Part shown: one piece after another, positions 24,330-35,576 of the stretch
How the letters are laid out: each line of letters begins with the position of its first letter
How positions within the stretch are numbered: the stretch's first letter is position 1
Origin: Darksidea phi
Taxonomy: Eukaryota; Ascomycota; Dothideomycetes; Pleosporales; Lentitheciaceae
NCBI GenBank assembly: GCA_030770425.1
Contig: JASJFT010000057.1
Location: 54,164 to 118,163, forward strand
DNA: 64,000 bases
Direction of reading: 5' to 3'
Notes under the pieces: generated by a model
Told to the model about the DNA's origin: nothing
Seen by the model: the letters and a program-made list of their open reading frames with translations, nothing else
Database searches by the model: none
Translations under genes and position numbers: made by a program

Positions 24330-26302
24330 GCACCCTTCCTAGAGTCCATCACCGCGCAGCAACTCATCGGCTCCCACTTCGGCGTTCCCGACATTCTAGC
24401 GGTATATGACTACGTCATTCTTGGAAGTGGTACTGCCGGGCTTGCTGCCGACTCGAGGTACACTATCGCCGTCGTCAATGCTAGTGACTTTGCCGAGTTT
24501 GCGAATGGGAACTACTCGCAGATTCCGGCGTATGCTTCCATGTTTGGCGGCTCTGAGCCTTTCCTGAAGAACCCGGTGCTGGATTGGGAACAATATACTG
24601 CTCCTCAAAGTGTAAGTCGCCCTTATGGATGCCTGTTAACAATCGCTAACCACTTACTCGTTGGAACAGCAACTCAATGGGAGGACTATTTTTTACCCGT
24701 CTGGTAGGGTTCTCGGTGGGGCAAGTTCTCGTAATTATATGTGGTTTCCTCGGTATGTCTATGCCCCTCCTATAGCTCCTGAATTATCCAGTAACAAGAT
24801 CTAGGACTAATTAACTCTCTTCCATCATAGGACATCAATCGGAGCTTTGAAGAAATGGGCCCAATTAACCGGTGATGACGCGTATTTATTCAAAAACCTA
24901 TTACCATTCTACAGAAAAGTCAGTACCTTCACACCGCCCAACACCAAGACCCGACTGGCCAATGCCACTACGCTCTACAACCCGGCTCTGTACGCAAACG
25001 GAACTGTCCAAGCCAGCTACCCCAACTGAGCTAATCCCATCTCGTCATGGCTCCAAAAAGCGCTCGAGGCCCTAGGTTTAAAGAATCAGCCTGGCGGCCT
25101 TGCCGACGGCAATCTCTGGGGTTATGGCTATCCCGCATCTTCCATCGACCCTCGCATGGAGTCTAGGTCTTCGGCTGAAACGTCCTATCTCCGAGAAGCA
25201 CTCCAACAGACGACTAACATGAATGTTTACAAAAACACCCTAGCCAAGAAAACTCTTTTCGATGGAAGCAAGAAAGCAATTGGTGCGATAGTCGAGAGCG
25301 GTGGCGTTGAATATCAGCTCAATGCAGTCAAAGAAATGATTGTCTCCACAGGGTTTGCGAGGTACGTCGGTGTGCGGAATGAGCTTGTAGTGCCCCTGAT
25401 GCTAAACTGTATAGGTCACCGCAGCTTCTTATGGTGTCTGGAATTGGCCCTGCTGCTACCATGCAAGGTTTGGGAATTAATGTCATCTCCGATCTTCCCG
25501 GCGTCGGATAGAATATGGGGGTATGTTATCATCTCATCTCATATCCCTGCATGCCGACACCATCTTCCCTATCATCTAACAAAAACCTTTAGGACCACAC
25601 GCTCGTATTTCCCACATATGCAGTCAACGTCCTAACCCACAACTCCTTCTCCGATCCCGCCATCATCGCCCAACACACCACCCTCTACCGCAACAGCCTC
25701 ACCGGCCTCCTCACCAACAACGGAGGCGACATCCTCGCCTTCTCCAAGCTCCCAAACGCCACAGTCTCGAACTCCACCCTCTCCGCCATCGACTCCTTTT
25801 CCACGGACTGGCCGCACATCATGTTCATGTTCCTAGACGCTTATCTCGGCCTCAACAGGATGCCGCCCCTGGACGTACCAGCCGGAAACTACGTCTCCCC
25901 TATGGTCGCACTCACCGCGCCATTCTCCCGTGGAAACATCACCATCACCTCCACTGAAACCAACGATAACCCTGTCATCTCGCCTAATTGGTTGCTTGAC
26001 CCGCGCGACCAGGAAATGGCTGTCGCGGCCTTCAAGTACGCTCCCCAAGTCATGACGCAGAAGGTCATTGCTTCCGTGATTGGCGCTGAGGCTTTTCCAG
26101 GTGCGGATGTTCAGTCCGATGCGGCTATTATGGCAGTTCTGAAGGAGCATGCCCTTGTCTCGCTCAGCCCGATGCTCGCACGGGCCGACCTCGAGAGCTT
26201 CCAGGAAATTCAGCCCCCAACGAGACCGGGCTTAGCCTACACCCTGGCCGCAGTGATACAAGGGGGTAACGTGCACGACTTCAACAACCATCTTGAGATG
26301 GG
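24330..26302 (+). pseudogene. GMC oxidoreductase, inactivated
   Basis: FAD-dependent glucose-methanol-choline oxidoreductase, likely once secreted or polyketide-tailoring. Seen in order: the dinucleotide motif YDYVILGSGTAGLA (24405-24445), an intron after PQS, the GMC signature GRVLGGASSRNYMWFPR, another intron, then a long middle region. Splitting the middle are a TGA at about 25027 and a TAG where PGVGQNMGDHT is expected (V-G-stop-N-M-G near 25508; CAG-to-TAG). The substrate domain runs through VSPMVALTAPFSRGNITI and VISPNWLLDPRDQEMA to AVLKEHA (about 26150). The conserved C-terminus with the catalytic His pair is missing; unrelated residues follow until the 98-bp repeat. The signal peptide is not clear. 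Confidence 0.85.
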
Positions 26303-26400
26303 GAATGCTGGATAGGTACGGGGGAACGGAACTAAGAAGTAAATGAAGACCGGCTACACAAGGTTACGGCTGCGCCTTCCAACCGTGCCGCATGCAGACC
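26303..26400 (+). repeat. 98-bp dispersed repeat, copy B
   Basis: Partner of 11684-11781. Where they differ, copy A has the T or the RIP-compatible base in three of four places. It terminates the frame that runs on from the GMC relic (GNAG-stop), just as copy A ends PKS relic 1 (ENAG-stop). Confidence 0.8.
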
Positions 26401-26700
26401 CTTCTAGGAGTCAACGAAGATTTGGCTCCTGTGGTGCGCGAGATCCCCAATCTCTGGCATCAGCAGCTGCGCGACGACAACAAGATGCCCGGGTGGGGTC
26501 GTGAATTCGACCATAAGTCTGATATGCTGTTGGGTAAAGCGGGCGAGATTTTGAGCCGTAGGGGCGGTATTTGCGACAATACGTATAGGTTTACTATTGC
26601 GTATGGGCGGTTGAGCATGAGTTTGCCATATATTGCCTATCGTACTGTTGATGCCATTATTATGGCGTTTGGGGCGATTTCTCCGGTGAGGGAGCCTTAA
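26401..26700 (+). pseudogene. unidentified protein C-terminal fragment
   Basis: About 100 open codons beginning inside or just after the 98-bp repeat: LLGVNEDLAPVVREIPNLW, then GWGREFDHKSDMLLGKAGE, ending SLPYIAYRTVDAIIMAFGAI and a stop at 26698-26700. The composition looks like real coding sequence, but I do not recognise the family and it is not the GMC C-terminus. It may belong together with the non-GMC residues 26150-26302, with the repeat inserted between them. Confidence 0.4.
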
Positions 26701-27072
26701 GGAAGGGGGGGGGAGGGGGGATGGAGATTGTGTTTTGTAGCGTAAGGGTCGGGGTTGGGTTGTTCACGAGTTATTTGACGTCTGGATTGTCGGCAGACAC
26801 CTCAGTAATAAATATTGGTTTGGATTTTCATGGTGGCCGTCTTTTTTGAAGGTCTGCACGAAGCACAGTAGGAGTTTGTACACAGTAGAGGTGCTATACC
26901 CACACCTTATACACGATAGTAGTGCTGTAGAGCTGTACACAGTAATACCGACGAGGTGATGTTTCGAACATTAACACGCGACGAGCAATGACATGTGTTG
27001 TCGAGCCGCAGAGCGCTCAGTAATAAATATATATACAGTCAAATGTAATACACATTATTCCTTGCACTCCGT
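26701..27072. other. intergenic, nothing recognised
   Basis: Begins with a G-rich run (26703-26722). Contains a few imperfect ACAGTAG-like direct repeats between 26860 and 26950. No ORF. Confidence 0.5.
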
Positions 27073-28769
27073 CTACTTATCCGAATACGTGCTCAGCGGT
27101 AGCCCATCCGGAACCCGGATCCACTGCTTCGTAATAGGATCCAAAAATTCATCTTGCTGCTGGGCCCATTCCCGCCTCACAATCTCCGCCCTCCGGCTAT
27201 CCCTCGGCCGGATATCACACTCGAACGGTGCTGGCACCATTGCTAGCCCGCCCCTCAGATCCTCCGTATCGATCTTGCTCGGATCAGGCGTAGTAATATT
27301 GAAAGCCCACAGCATACAAGCCATGGACAGGAACAAACTCCGCTCCGCAATATGAATGCCCTGGCAGAGCCGCCTACCAGCGCCGAATATGTAATTATGC
27401 CGCGGAATAGAAGGATCACTAGACGTAGCAATCTCATGTTCCGATCTCTTTTCGTCCTTGAATCGCAACGGATCGAATCGCCGTGGATCAGGCCAGTTCT
27501 CCGGGTCCATGTTCAGCGCCCAGACATTAAGCACCACCGCTGCTCCTGCGGGAATGAGGTAGCCCTCGTACATGTCATCCTTCAACGGCGAATGAGGTAC
27601 TAGCAATGCAGTCGTAGGCATCCAGCGCAACGTTTCCTTGACGCATCCACGGATATAAGGGAGCGATGCCATATCGTCAAGCGTGGGGAGACGATCGGTT
27701 CCCACCGCTGAGTCCAGCTCCTCCTGCGCTCGACGCTGGACATCAGGATGTGTCACCATAGCCATGAGGAAGCCGAAGAGCTCGTCGGACGTCGTGCTGC
27801 TGCCTGCCTCCACAATATCGCCTGCTATGTACGAGGCCAGCTGATCAGAGAAACCCTCAACCTTTTGTGCCTGGACAAGAGACGCGGTGAAGCACGGCAC
27901 TGCTTTACCATCGTGCACTTTCTTCTTTCCCTCCAGCCAGAGGTCAAGGAATACGGATATGCAGCGGCGATCGAGATCTAATGCTTTGCGGCAGACGGGC
28001 AGAAGCCGCTTGGGTGTGTTTTGGAGTATCGGGTAGCAATCCATAAGCCGGGCGGGGATTGTTACGGCTAACTCGCAAACTTCGTAGAAGATAGAAACAA
28101 CGCTCTGCAATCTGGCATCGGACCACGTTGTCGTGCAGAAACCGTAGACCATTTGGCATGTCACGGCGTTGGAGTACCGCTGGATATGCTTTTTGTGTTC
28201 GGCGGCGTTGTCGAGGATATCGACGAGCATCTGGCGGCTCTCGAGAGCCTGGTAGGGCGTGTAGGCGAGAATTGCTTTCGCATTCAATATCTTATGGTTT
28301 ATTCGGTGGATCTGGCGCCACGTGGGAGTGTATTTCTGCCTCTAGCTTTAGAATCCTGAAATGCATGTCTGCCGACATTCCAACTTACCATTGCGACTTG
28401 TCGTAGTCCTCGGCTAGCCAAATCAGACAAGATGTAGAGATCCGGGCGGGAGGAGTAAACAACTCCACGCTTGTCCAGCAAATCCTTTGCAACCTTGTGC
28501 GATTGCAACATGATAAGCGGACTCGAGCCCACCATGAGCGAGTATATCGGCCCATATTTCTTCCCCCATTGCGCGAAATGTTTGTAAGGCTTGAATGTGG
28601 GTATGGAATGCAGGTTCCCAATCAAAGGAAGGGTTCGAGGACCTGGAGGCAAACCGGCTGGTCGTCCTCCAACCTGCAATAACCTCACCAAAGTATAGAC
28701 GGCGACCGCGGCGACGCCTACCAGCAGAAGAGGTGAGGCAATGATGGCTTTCTCAAAGATCACAGCCAT
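27073..28769 (-). CDS. cytochrome P450, intact (P450-A)
   Basis: Membrane-anchored monooxygenase, substrate unknown. Exons complement(28389-28769, 27073-28311), one 77-bp GT-AG intron, 539 aa. An N-terminal anchor (residues 8-28, AIIASPLLLVGVAAVAVYTL) is followed by the proline hinge GLPPGPRTLPLIGNLHSIP. The I-helix is AGDIVEAGSSTTS, the K-helix KETLRW, then PRRFDPLRF, and the heme loop FGAGRRLCQGIHIAE carries the Cys ligand. The family resembles fungal CYP2-like secondary-metabolism P450s such as the O-methylsterigmatocystin-oxidoreductase group. It is divergent from the SDR across 0.8 kb, suggesting co-regulation. No lesions. Confidence 0.92.
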
Positions 28770-29593
28770 GACTTGCGATTTGAGGATAGAACAACCAACG
28801 ACGATTCAATTTGAACGAGGAATTTGGAGAGATGCTGTTGTCCACAAGTTCGTGTTGGACGTACATGTATGGTTCGAGCTGATTTGGTGGGGCTATGCTA
28901 GCGCCAGCAGGCAGGCGTATTCGAAGGTTGGGGTACACTGCAGTAGCGTGGCTCATCACCGTGCATAACGCGTATGGCGTGATAATGCTACAGTATTATA
29001 AAATAAGCTGACCGCAGCCTTACCGCCGTATCGATTGCACCTCAACATCTGGCGGCACCCACACTACGCCGCAACGTATTTAGCCTATATTACCTAATAC
29101 ATACTGCGATAAAGAATATGCGCCGTATAGGTATGTGGTGTAGCACGGTATCGCCCCGTTATGGCAATACCAGCTGTATAGACTAATATCTGGATTAATA
29201 TAAGTTTGCGTGTATATGCTCTGATTCATTAAAGTCGGAGTCTGAAAATAACAGGGGACTACCAGCCGGTAATGTCAGACTTCGAGTAAAACGGGATGCT
29301 AGGGTCATTCGAAATCTTCTTGGAAAGAGACATCAACATACATATCCCTGCGTCTATATCCCTGCACCCCCTGTGCCACACAGCCCCCAAGAGACAAAAA
29401 ACCTGTTGCCGCTGCGCCTATCCCGATCGATCCATCACGCCCGCTCGTGATAGAGAAGCCCGTGCGTAATTCCGTAAACTTCCTACATATGTGTACGCGC
29501 CTGCCAATACCTAGTTCTTCACGTTCTTTGAAATTTAGTTCATGCATTAATCTCTCGTGCCTGCGAACAAGAGATCACAAATTCTCAACTACA
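28770..29593. promoter_or_regulatory. divergent promoter region, P450-A / SDR
   Basis: 824 bp between two divergent ATGs. It contains short CCGTAT/ATACGGCG-like and GGCAATACC motifs, but I cannot assign any to a specific regulator. Confidence 0.4.
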
Positions 29594-30605
29594 ATGGACT
29601 ATTCCGACCCTGACGCATTAACCCTGCCCTACCAGCTGACCAAGAAAGTCCGCCGTGATGTCTATCCACTGTTAGAGCCAACGCAGCCAGAGCTGTCAGC
29701 GAAAGGAAAAACAGTGCTCATTACTGGCGTTTCTGGGGGCATAGGCAAGGTAAGCATGATTTCCAGCGACTCGATTTTCCTTCCTGTGACCAATAGATTA
29801 GGCCATCGCCGAATCGTGGGCTACCGCGGGAGCTTCTGGCATCGTAATCACCGGGCGCAACGTCGATGCGCTTGAGAGCGTCGCAACGCGGCTTCAGAGT
29901 CTTGCCCCGTCCGGCACCAAAGTCCTCGCCCAGGCAGCCGATATTACCAACGAAGCCTCGGTCGCGGCGCTCTTCGCAGCCGCCAAGGAGGCGGTCGGCA
30001 AGGTCGATGTGCTCATCAACAGCGCAGGCAGTTTGGAAGGAGGCTTCCTAGGCACCGCCGATCCTGCGAAATTCTTCAGCGATTTCCAGGTCAACGTGCT
30101 GGGGACGTACCTAGTGACGCACCACTTTCTTGCCCAGGCGGATGGGGTCGGCACCGTCATTAGCTTCACGACGGGCGCCATCGCCGCCGTGTTCCCTGGT
30201 ATGGGCGGCTACACGGCGTCTAAGTTGGCCCTTACCCGTATTATGGAAAACCTGCACGCCGAGCAACCAAACATCCGCGTTTTCGTACTCATTCCAGGAA
30301 TTGTCCAGACCGGGATGACGCTCGATGCGATGAAGCCGTATGCTAAGGATACCCCTGGTCTTAGTGGTAGCTGGACACTCTTCCTATCTACTCCGCGCGC
30401 CGAATGGATGCGCGGCGGCATAGTCAGCGTAAATTGTGAGTCCCCCTTCTAGTGTTCAAACTCGCTACCCCTCTGACGTAAGACGGCATCAACAGGGGAT
30501 ATCGATGAGATGGAGGCTCACAAGGATCAGATTGTTCGCGACAATCTGCTCGGTCGGGCTTTTCTAAACGCCAAGCTCGGGAAAGATGGGCATCCCTGGA
30601 CGTGA
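29594..30605 (+). CDS. short-chain dehydrogenase/reductase, intact
   Basis: NAD(P)-dependent classical SDR, probable ketone or alcohol redox step. Exons 29594-29749, 29802-30435 and 30496-30605 give 299 aa; introns of 52 and 60 bp are GT-AG in phase, the second splitting a TGG codon (VNW-D). Motifs: cofactor TGVSGGIGK (residue about 45), NSAG, and the active-site YTASK. The usual catalytic Ser region reads VISFTTGAIAA, with Thr near the Ser position, so the exact Ser is uncertain. The N-terminal 30 residues (DALTLPYQLTKKVRRDVYP) are typical of fungal SDRs of this length. It shares a divergent promoter with P450-A. No lesions. Confidence 0.92.
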
Positions 30606-30790
30606 GGCGGTGGTTAAGCGCAACGAGATCTGTATCATGGAACCGATACGAGTATACCTGAAGATACGAGACAGAGTCACCTTTGGGGATCCCGGAGCCG
30701 CTGTAGAACAACCGGGAGGCGCTTGTGGGTGCCCGCGGGCGGCCCGCGAGGAGGAGTGACAGCCCGGGACAAGGGCGATCCCTCTATAGC

Positions 30791-30798
30791 TATAAATA
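30791..30798 (+). promoter_or_regulatory. TATA box
   Basis: TATAAATA 66 bp upstream of the ATG at 30864, followed by a CT-rich stretch and TTCTTTCTTCC. A typical strong fungal core promoter layout. Confidence 0.5.
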
Positions 30799-30863
30799 GG
30801 TCGGGACTTCTCTAAAAGTCAGATTTTATTCTGTTCTTTCTTCCTCGTCTCCCGTTCTGTGCC

Positions 30864-31088
30864 ATGTCTATAGCTCCCGGTTATCGGTATATCAATGATC
30901 ATGACAAGATATGACTTCGCCCTGACAGTCTAGCAGAATGCGAGGCAGTGGTTCGAGTAGCGAGGGTACCAAGTGATCGTCTCTACGCAGTATATCCCAT
31001 TATCTTGCTCCGGGCGAATTTCCTCTTTATTCATATTCGCCTTCTCCGCCTTTACTTTTCTTGGCCCTTCTGGTCACACGTTTGGTGA
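30864..31088 (+). pseudogene. small hypothetical gene with one TGA
   Basis: A 75-codon frame starting MSIAPGYRYINDHDKI, stopped by TGA at 30912-30914, then open again for LRPDSLAECEAVVRVARV and YAVYPIILLRANFLFI to TGA at 31086-31088. The regular coding look on both sides of the stop and the well-placed TATA box suggest a real small gene killed by CGA-to-TGA. I do not know the family. A chance ORF is possible. Confidence 0.35.
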
Positions 31089-31422
31089 AACCACATAGAA
31101 GCGAGTGCATTGGGTCGGATTGCGTGGAAATGTCGCCAAGGCAAAGATGTATTTCGCAATTCTACAGTAGGCTCTATGGATCCATCGCCGTTCTTGGACG
31201 CATTGCCGTTATATCATGCTAGAGTTATAGCTTGCTAAAGTTAAGATATACATATAAACAATGGCGCGGCAGAGGTACGGGATCAGTGCGTCCAACGCTA
31301 TTCCTCATGGGAAACGAGCTCCTCGTATTTACAGAAGGCAACCGCGCCACACCTACCTGGAGGCTTCATTCCCTGCTGTCATCCAACTTTTTCCTCCAAC
31401 ACGCTTAGAATCCAGATTCAAG

Positions 31423-33018
31423 ATGGCTATCCTCCTGAGCTTGCTTCTCGCCGCTGTGATTGCGCTCGTCTTTCTTGTCTTTCGTCGCCGTTATGAAGTC
31501 TATTCGACCACATGCGTCAATATCATTGCGCTCCGCCCCGCAAACACTGGTCAAAAGACATATTCTTCGGCATGGACTTCACATTCGAAATGCACTCCAC
31601 TCTGGCAATGATGAAAAGGAACCACGATCGCTTCGGTCTGACCTATCAGCCGCAGTCCCTCTTCGGAGATCCAGTCCTCAACACGATCGCGCCTGAGAAC
31701 TTACCTCTGATCCATTCCAACGGCAAGAACTATGGAATACAGCCCGTGAGGCTTCCCGGAATGGAATACTTCTGCGGCCAGGGATTCCTGACCACTGATG
31801 GCCTGACTTGGCTACAGGCAAGGAAAATGTTGAAACCCTCCTTTGCGAAGCCGAATATTTCACAATTGGATTTCATAGGTCAAGAAACTCGCAAGTTGTT
31901 GAGTAAACTTCCCACTGACGGCACAACTATTGATCTTCAGCCTCCGTTGTTCATCACTGTAAGATGTATTGTACATGACTTCCCAATCATATCATCGCTG
32001 AGCAGTGTCTAGTTTCTGCATAGCTCCTTACACTTCCTACTTGGGATCGACCCTTCTGAGACGGATCAAGCTCCGTATACAGCCGAGCAATTCATCGAGA
32101 GCTTCCATGCCGCCGTCCTTGGTACAGGAATTCGCATCATGCTAGGACGCTTCAAAAGCCTTGCGCCGAAAGCAGCTTATGTGGATGCATGTAGGCGCGC
32201 ACAAGAGTACATTGAATACTACATCAAACGGGCGCTCCAGGACTCCGCCTCGGAACAAGGATCTCTGTCCACGCATGAGCCACTACGCCGACAGCGCAGC
32301 ATGGTTCAAGGATTGGCGACGCAGACGAACGATATGAACTTCATTCGGAGTCAAATTTTACAAGGTATGCTGGCCGCGCAAGAGACGACCTCGGTGTTGG
32401 TTTCGAATACCGTGTTTCTACTGGCCCGACATCCGGACGAGTGGGCACAACTTAGGACAGAGGTCCTGAGCTACGGTGAAGCTCTTTTCGACTTCCACAA
32501 TTTGTCTTCCTTCAAACCTCTGCGGCACATACTGAACGAAGGTGTGTCAATGTGCGCGCAATCGGTATTATCTGTGCCTTTACTAATCGTGGATAGCCCT
32601 TCGGCTTCATCCAGTGTTCCCAATGCTTGGTCAAACTTGCCTCCAAGATACTACGCTGCCGGTTGGTGGAGGCGAAAACCAGGATCGACCAATCTACGTT
32701 ACCAAAGGAACATTCGTTTTAACAAGCTATATTGCAATGCATATGGATGACAAGGTGTTTGGAAAGAGCCCGGAGTTGTTTCGACCAAGCCGCTGGAACG
32801 ACATCCGCCCCTCGCAGTGGGAGTACATGCCGTTTGGAGGAGGCGAGAGGGCCTGCCTGGGAAGAGAGAAAGTATTGGCAGAAGCGGCATATGTTGTCGG
32901 TCGCTTGGCGCAAAGCTTCGCAAGGGTAGAGTCTCGAGACGATAAACCGTGGACGGAAGTGGTCAGAATGACCGCGAAAAACGCAAACGGTTGCAAGGTT
33001 GGGCTGTTCCGAGAGTAG
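31423..33018 (+). CDS. cytochrome P450, CYP52/CYP539-like, N-terminal frameshift (P450-B)
   Basis: Probable fatty-chain or alkane-type hydroxylase. The anchor MAILLSLLLAAVIALVFLVF (31423 on) is one base out of frame with the main body, which is open from about 31512 as three exons (31512-31958, 32013-32541, 32597-33018) with GT-AG introns in phase. Body motifs: APPRKHWSKDIFFGMDFTFE (CYP52-like N-region), I-helix AAQETTS, K-helix NEALRLHP (across intron 2), PSRWNDIRP, and heme loop FGGGERACLGREKVL. The I-helix lacks the usual G-x-D/E-T-T glycine (Ala-Ala-Gln-Glu). Total about 495 aa. The frameshift near 31510 is either a real lesion or a sequence error. It is convergent with the second rhodopsin-domain gene. 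Confidence 0.75.
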
Positions 33019-33656
33019 GCACCCAAATGAGGTACTGTCGTGTCACCGGAGAACAAAGGATCCATACAGGAGCTCTGCTGTTCTATCAGCTGCATGCTTA
33101 TCAAAATTGGTGCCCACATATGCTGCGCCACCGGGAAACAGAGCTTGCAAGTTTGAGCCGGCTAAATAGCCACAGATGCAGCTGCTTGTGTCGCGTCGGC
33201 ATACTTAGTGCCTGTTTGTGATTAATAATTGAGTGTCCTAGAAAGGCGGACCTCGAAGGATGCGGCAACTGTCCGTACGTCTTATGCGTATGTGTAATAC
33301 GCTCCCTGTTTCTACGCAGCTACGACGAGCGCTGCAGCCCTTTTCGATCGATTTCATTCCGACGAAGGGTAGGAACATACAATGAGGGAGTTGAAACGCT
33401 TATCGGCGTGAATTGTAGTATCGAGCGGATTGGTACCTCGCGATGTACCCTAGGTTGTACAAAACATGCAAGCAGTGAGATGATTTGATGTAATTAGTAA
33501 TGTGGGAATTCTATGACTTCTTCATACGGAAACAACGAGATAAGCGCAAAACTATTTCCTAAGAGCCCTACCCGTATTTGTATCTTCCTAAATCCGCTCT
33601 GCCGTCAGCCTGATGAGCTTTTAGGCCCTGACATTCCTATGACATTCCATACGATA
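33019..33656. other. intergenic between convergent genes, nothing recognised
   Basis: 638 bp separating the 3' ends of P450-B and the minus-strand membrane protein. Only short ORFs are present. Confidence 0.5.
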
Positions 33657-35021
33657 TCACACCCATTTGTTGTCTTCGTCCGAGAGAGTCTGTCGAACCA
33701 TGATGGTGTCAGACCGCTGACTTATAGCGTTAACATCACTCATCGTTCCCCCTAGGGCTGTAACTGGCTCCGAGCCTCTTGTAGATAGCTCGTACCAAGC
33801 CCTTCTCTCGCCCTTTAGTGAGGTCCCGGAGGGTTTATTGGGCGAATAAGCGCCAGGTAGGTCGGCTTTGCTTATCGAGCGACTCCGGATGAAGAACAGA
33901 GAGCGAATACTCCCAATCAACGATTCGAGCCCGCGATGAGTATAGAGCAGGGGTCCTAGAGTTGGCAAGCATGCCGTGATGATCGATGCGAAGGCCTCGA
34001 TGTGTGCCCAGAGATCGTTGTTATCGGCTAGCTCTGTTGGACCTCGAGTTAGCACAGAGCTTTAGGTCTATGAGCTATTGACTTACCTAATGTACGAGAG
34101 CCATCTCCGCCGTAGTACGTGAGAAGCGTATAACCATAGTAGAGCCGTACTATAGAAGAAACTATATAGCTAATTATATTAGAGATGATGTATATCTATG
34201 TTTGAGTAACTTACAAGCCTCCGGAAAGGAATATAGCAATGATCGATACCTTTTTAACTGGAGGTAGCTGTACCTTTGCGATGATTGGTATGGGAAGAAT
34301 CAAGATGGCTAAGTTAAGTATGATTTTAATTACAGCCATAGCTATGAGCATGGCGGGAAAGTCCACTAGAAACTCGGTGCCATCTAGTAACGGGGGCGTA
34401 GTCCAGAAAGTTGAGATGTTCCGCGAGCTGAAAAGCACGGCCTGAGCTTATTAGCAAATGTTTAGTAAGGGAGGTGTCAGCGAAGCCTACGAAGAAGGCG
34501 CTGATGATGAATATTGTATTAGCTACTAGTAAGATAGTTGATAGTATCGTAAACATTCGTTCGAGTTTGAATATCCGTCTGTAGAAGAGGTTAAAAGAAA
34601 TCTTGATTACTCCGTATATAAAGTGACAGATAATAATATCGGTAAATAGAACCTGCTTGTATTAGTAGATATCTAACCTTTATAATTGATAATAGTTAAG
34701 ACGTGGGAATCTATACCTTTCTGTACTGTATCCATGTCGTATACGTGAAAGACTGGAATGGTACGCCGCGAACGCTAGAGCTGGCCGCCCAGATGGCACT
34801 CGTATAGATGCCGGCTGAATAGATCTAGAAGAGTCGTTAGTAGTGCGTAGTCGCTCTATTCTAGTACCTACCAATGCGAAGAGAATAGTCCAGTCATCCC
34901 ATTTCAAGGAAGCTCTGCCCTTGATGCGTGCAGTGAAGCGCAAAGCGACTGCTAGACATGCTACCGCAAGAAGAACCGCATTCGTAACGATGCCATCAAT
35001 AGCATCTCGTGTGAGCGCCAT
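33657..35021 (-). CDS. rhodopsin-domain (Pth11-like) integral membrane protein, intact
   Basis: Second seven-TM rhodopsin-domain protein, 368 aa, six exons: complement(34872-35021, 34717-34824, 34491-34652, 34215-34441, 34087-34169, 33657-34033). Every junction is GT-AG, phases agree, and three introns have TACTAAT or TGCTAAT branch sites near the acceptor. Landmarks: VALRFTARIKGRASLKWDDW (TM1/loop), ICHFIYGVIKISFNLFYRRI (TM3), AMAVIKIILNLAILILPIPI (TM5), AIFLSGGFYIVSSIVRLYYG (TM6, made by splicing), and DLWAHIEAFASIITACLPTL (TM7). A tail of about 90 residues follows. Exons contain many TA-rich codons, hinting at mild mutation, but there is no stop. Function probably sensing; ligand unknown. 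Confidence 0.85.
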
Positions 35022-35372
35022 TTTAATCCGGTTGTCGTAAGTGGACGTCTCTGTGGCGCCTTGGGAATGATCGTAATAGCAACACGCGGTTAAGGTTCGC
35101 CTTGACGAGGAGTCTCAGTTGCCCAAAAGTCGATTTCTTGACGGCACTACGTTTCTAAATGCCAATACAGTCGGGGGAAAGGGGAAGGGCCGACAGCGGA
35201 CAGAATCCTGAGAGGGATCGCGCCCTCCGGTTCGGCAGAGCAGTTCCGCCCCAGCAGTGCAGCGAGCTGAGCCCTAGAGCCCGAAATCGTTCCGAGCTTT
35301 TCATGCAGTCATAAGGTCGAGGTTACCTGCGGTCTAACTAGATTCCACTTATTCTAGACATCTTCGGCCCGT

Positions 35373-35445
<73 letters not shown>

Positions 35446-35518
35446 CGNNNNNNNNACCCCAAAAGTCGACCTCGTTTTTTATCCTGCAAAATGGCGGGGG
35501 TTCCCGGGGGGGTAAAAA
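35022..35518. other. intergenic sequence with poly-G run and assembly gap
   Basis: A G run from 35374 to 35445 leads into CG and eight Ns (35448-35455), then low-quality GC-rich sequence. Genes on the two sides may not be true neighbours. Confidence 0.9.
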
Positions 35519-35576
35519 TTACCCCATATTTATATACAAACGGGGCCCGCGCCCCCCCCCCCCCCCCCCCCTCTCC

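Noticed and set aside
35374..35445. poly-G run as a telomere or biological tract
   Set aside because: It adjoins Ns and low-quality sequence; a machine or assembly artefact is more likely.
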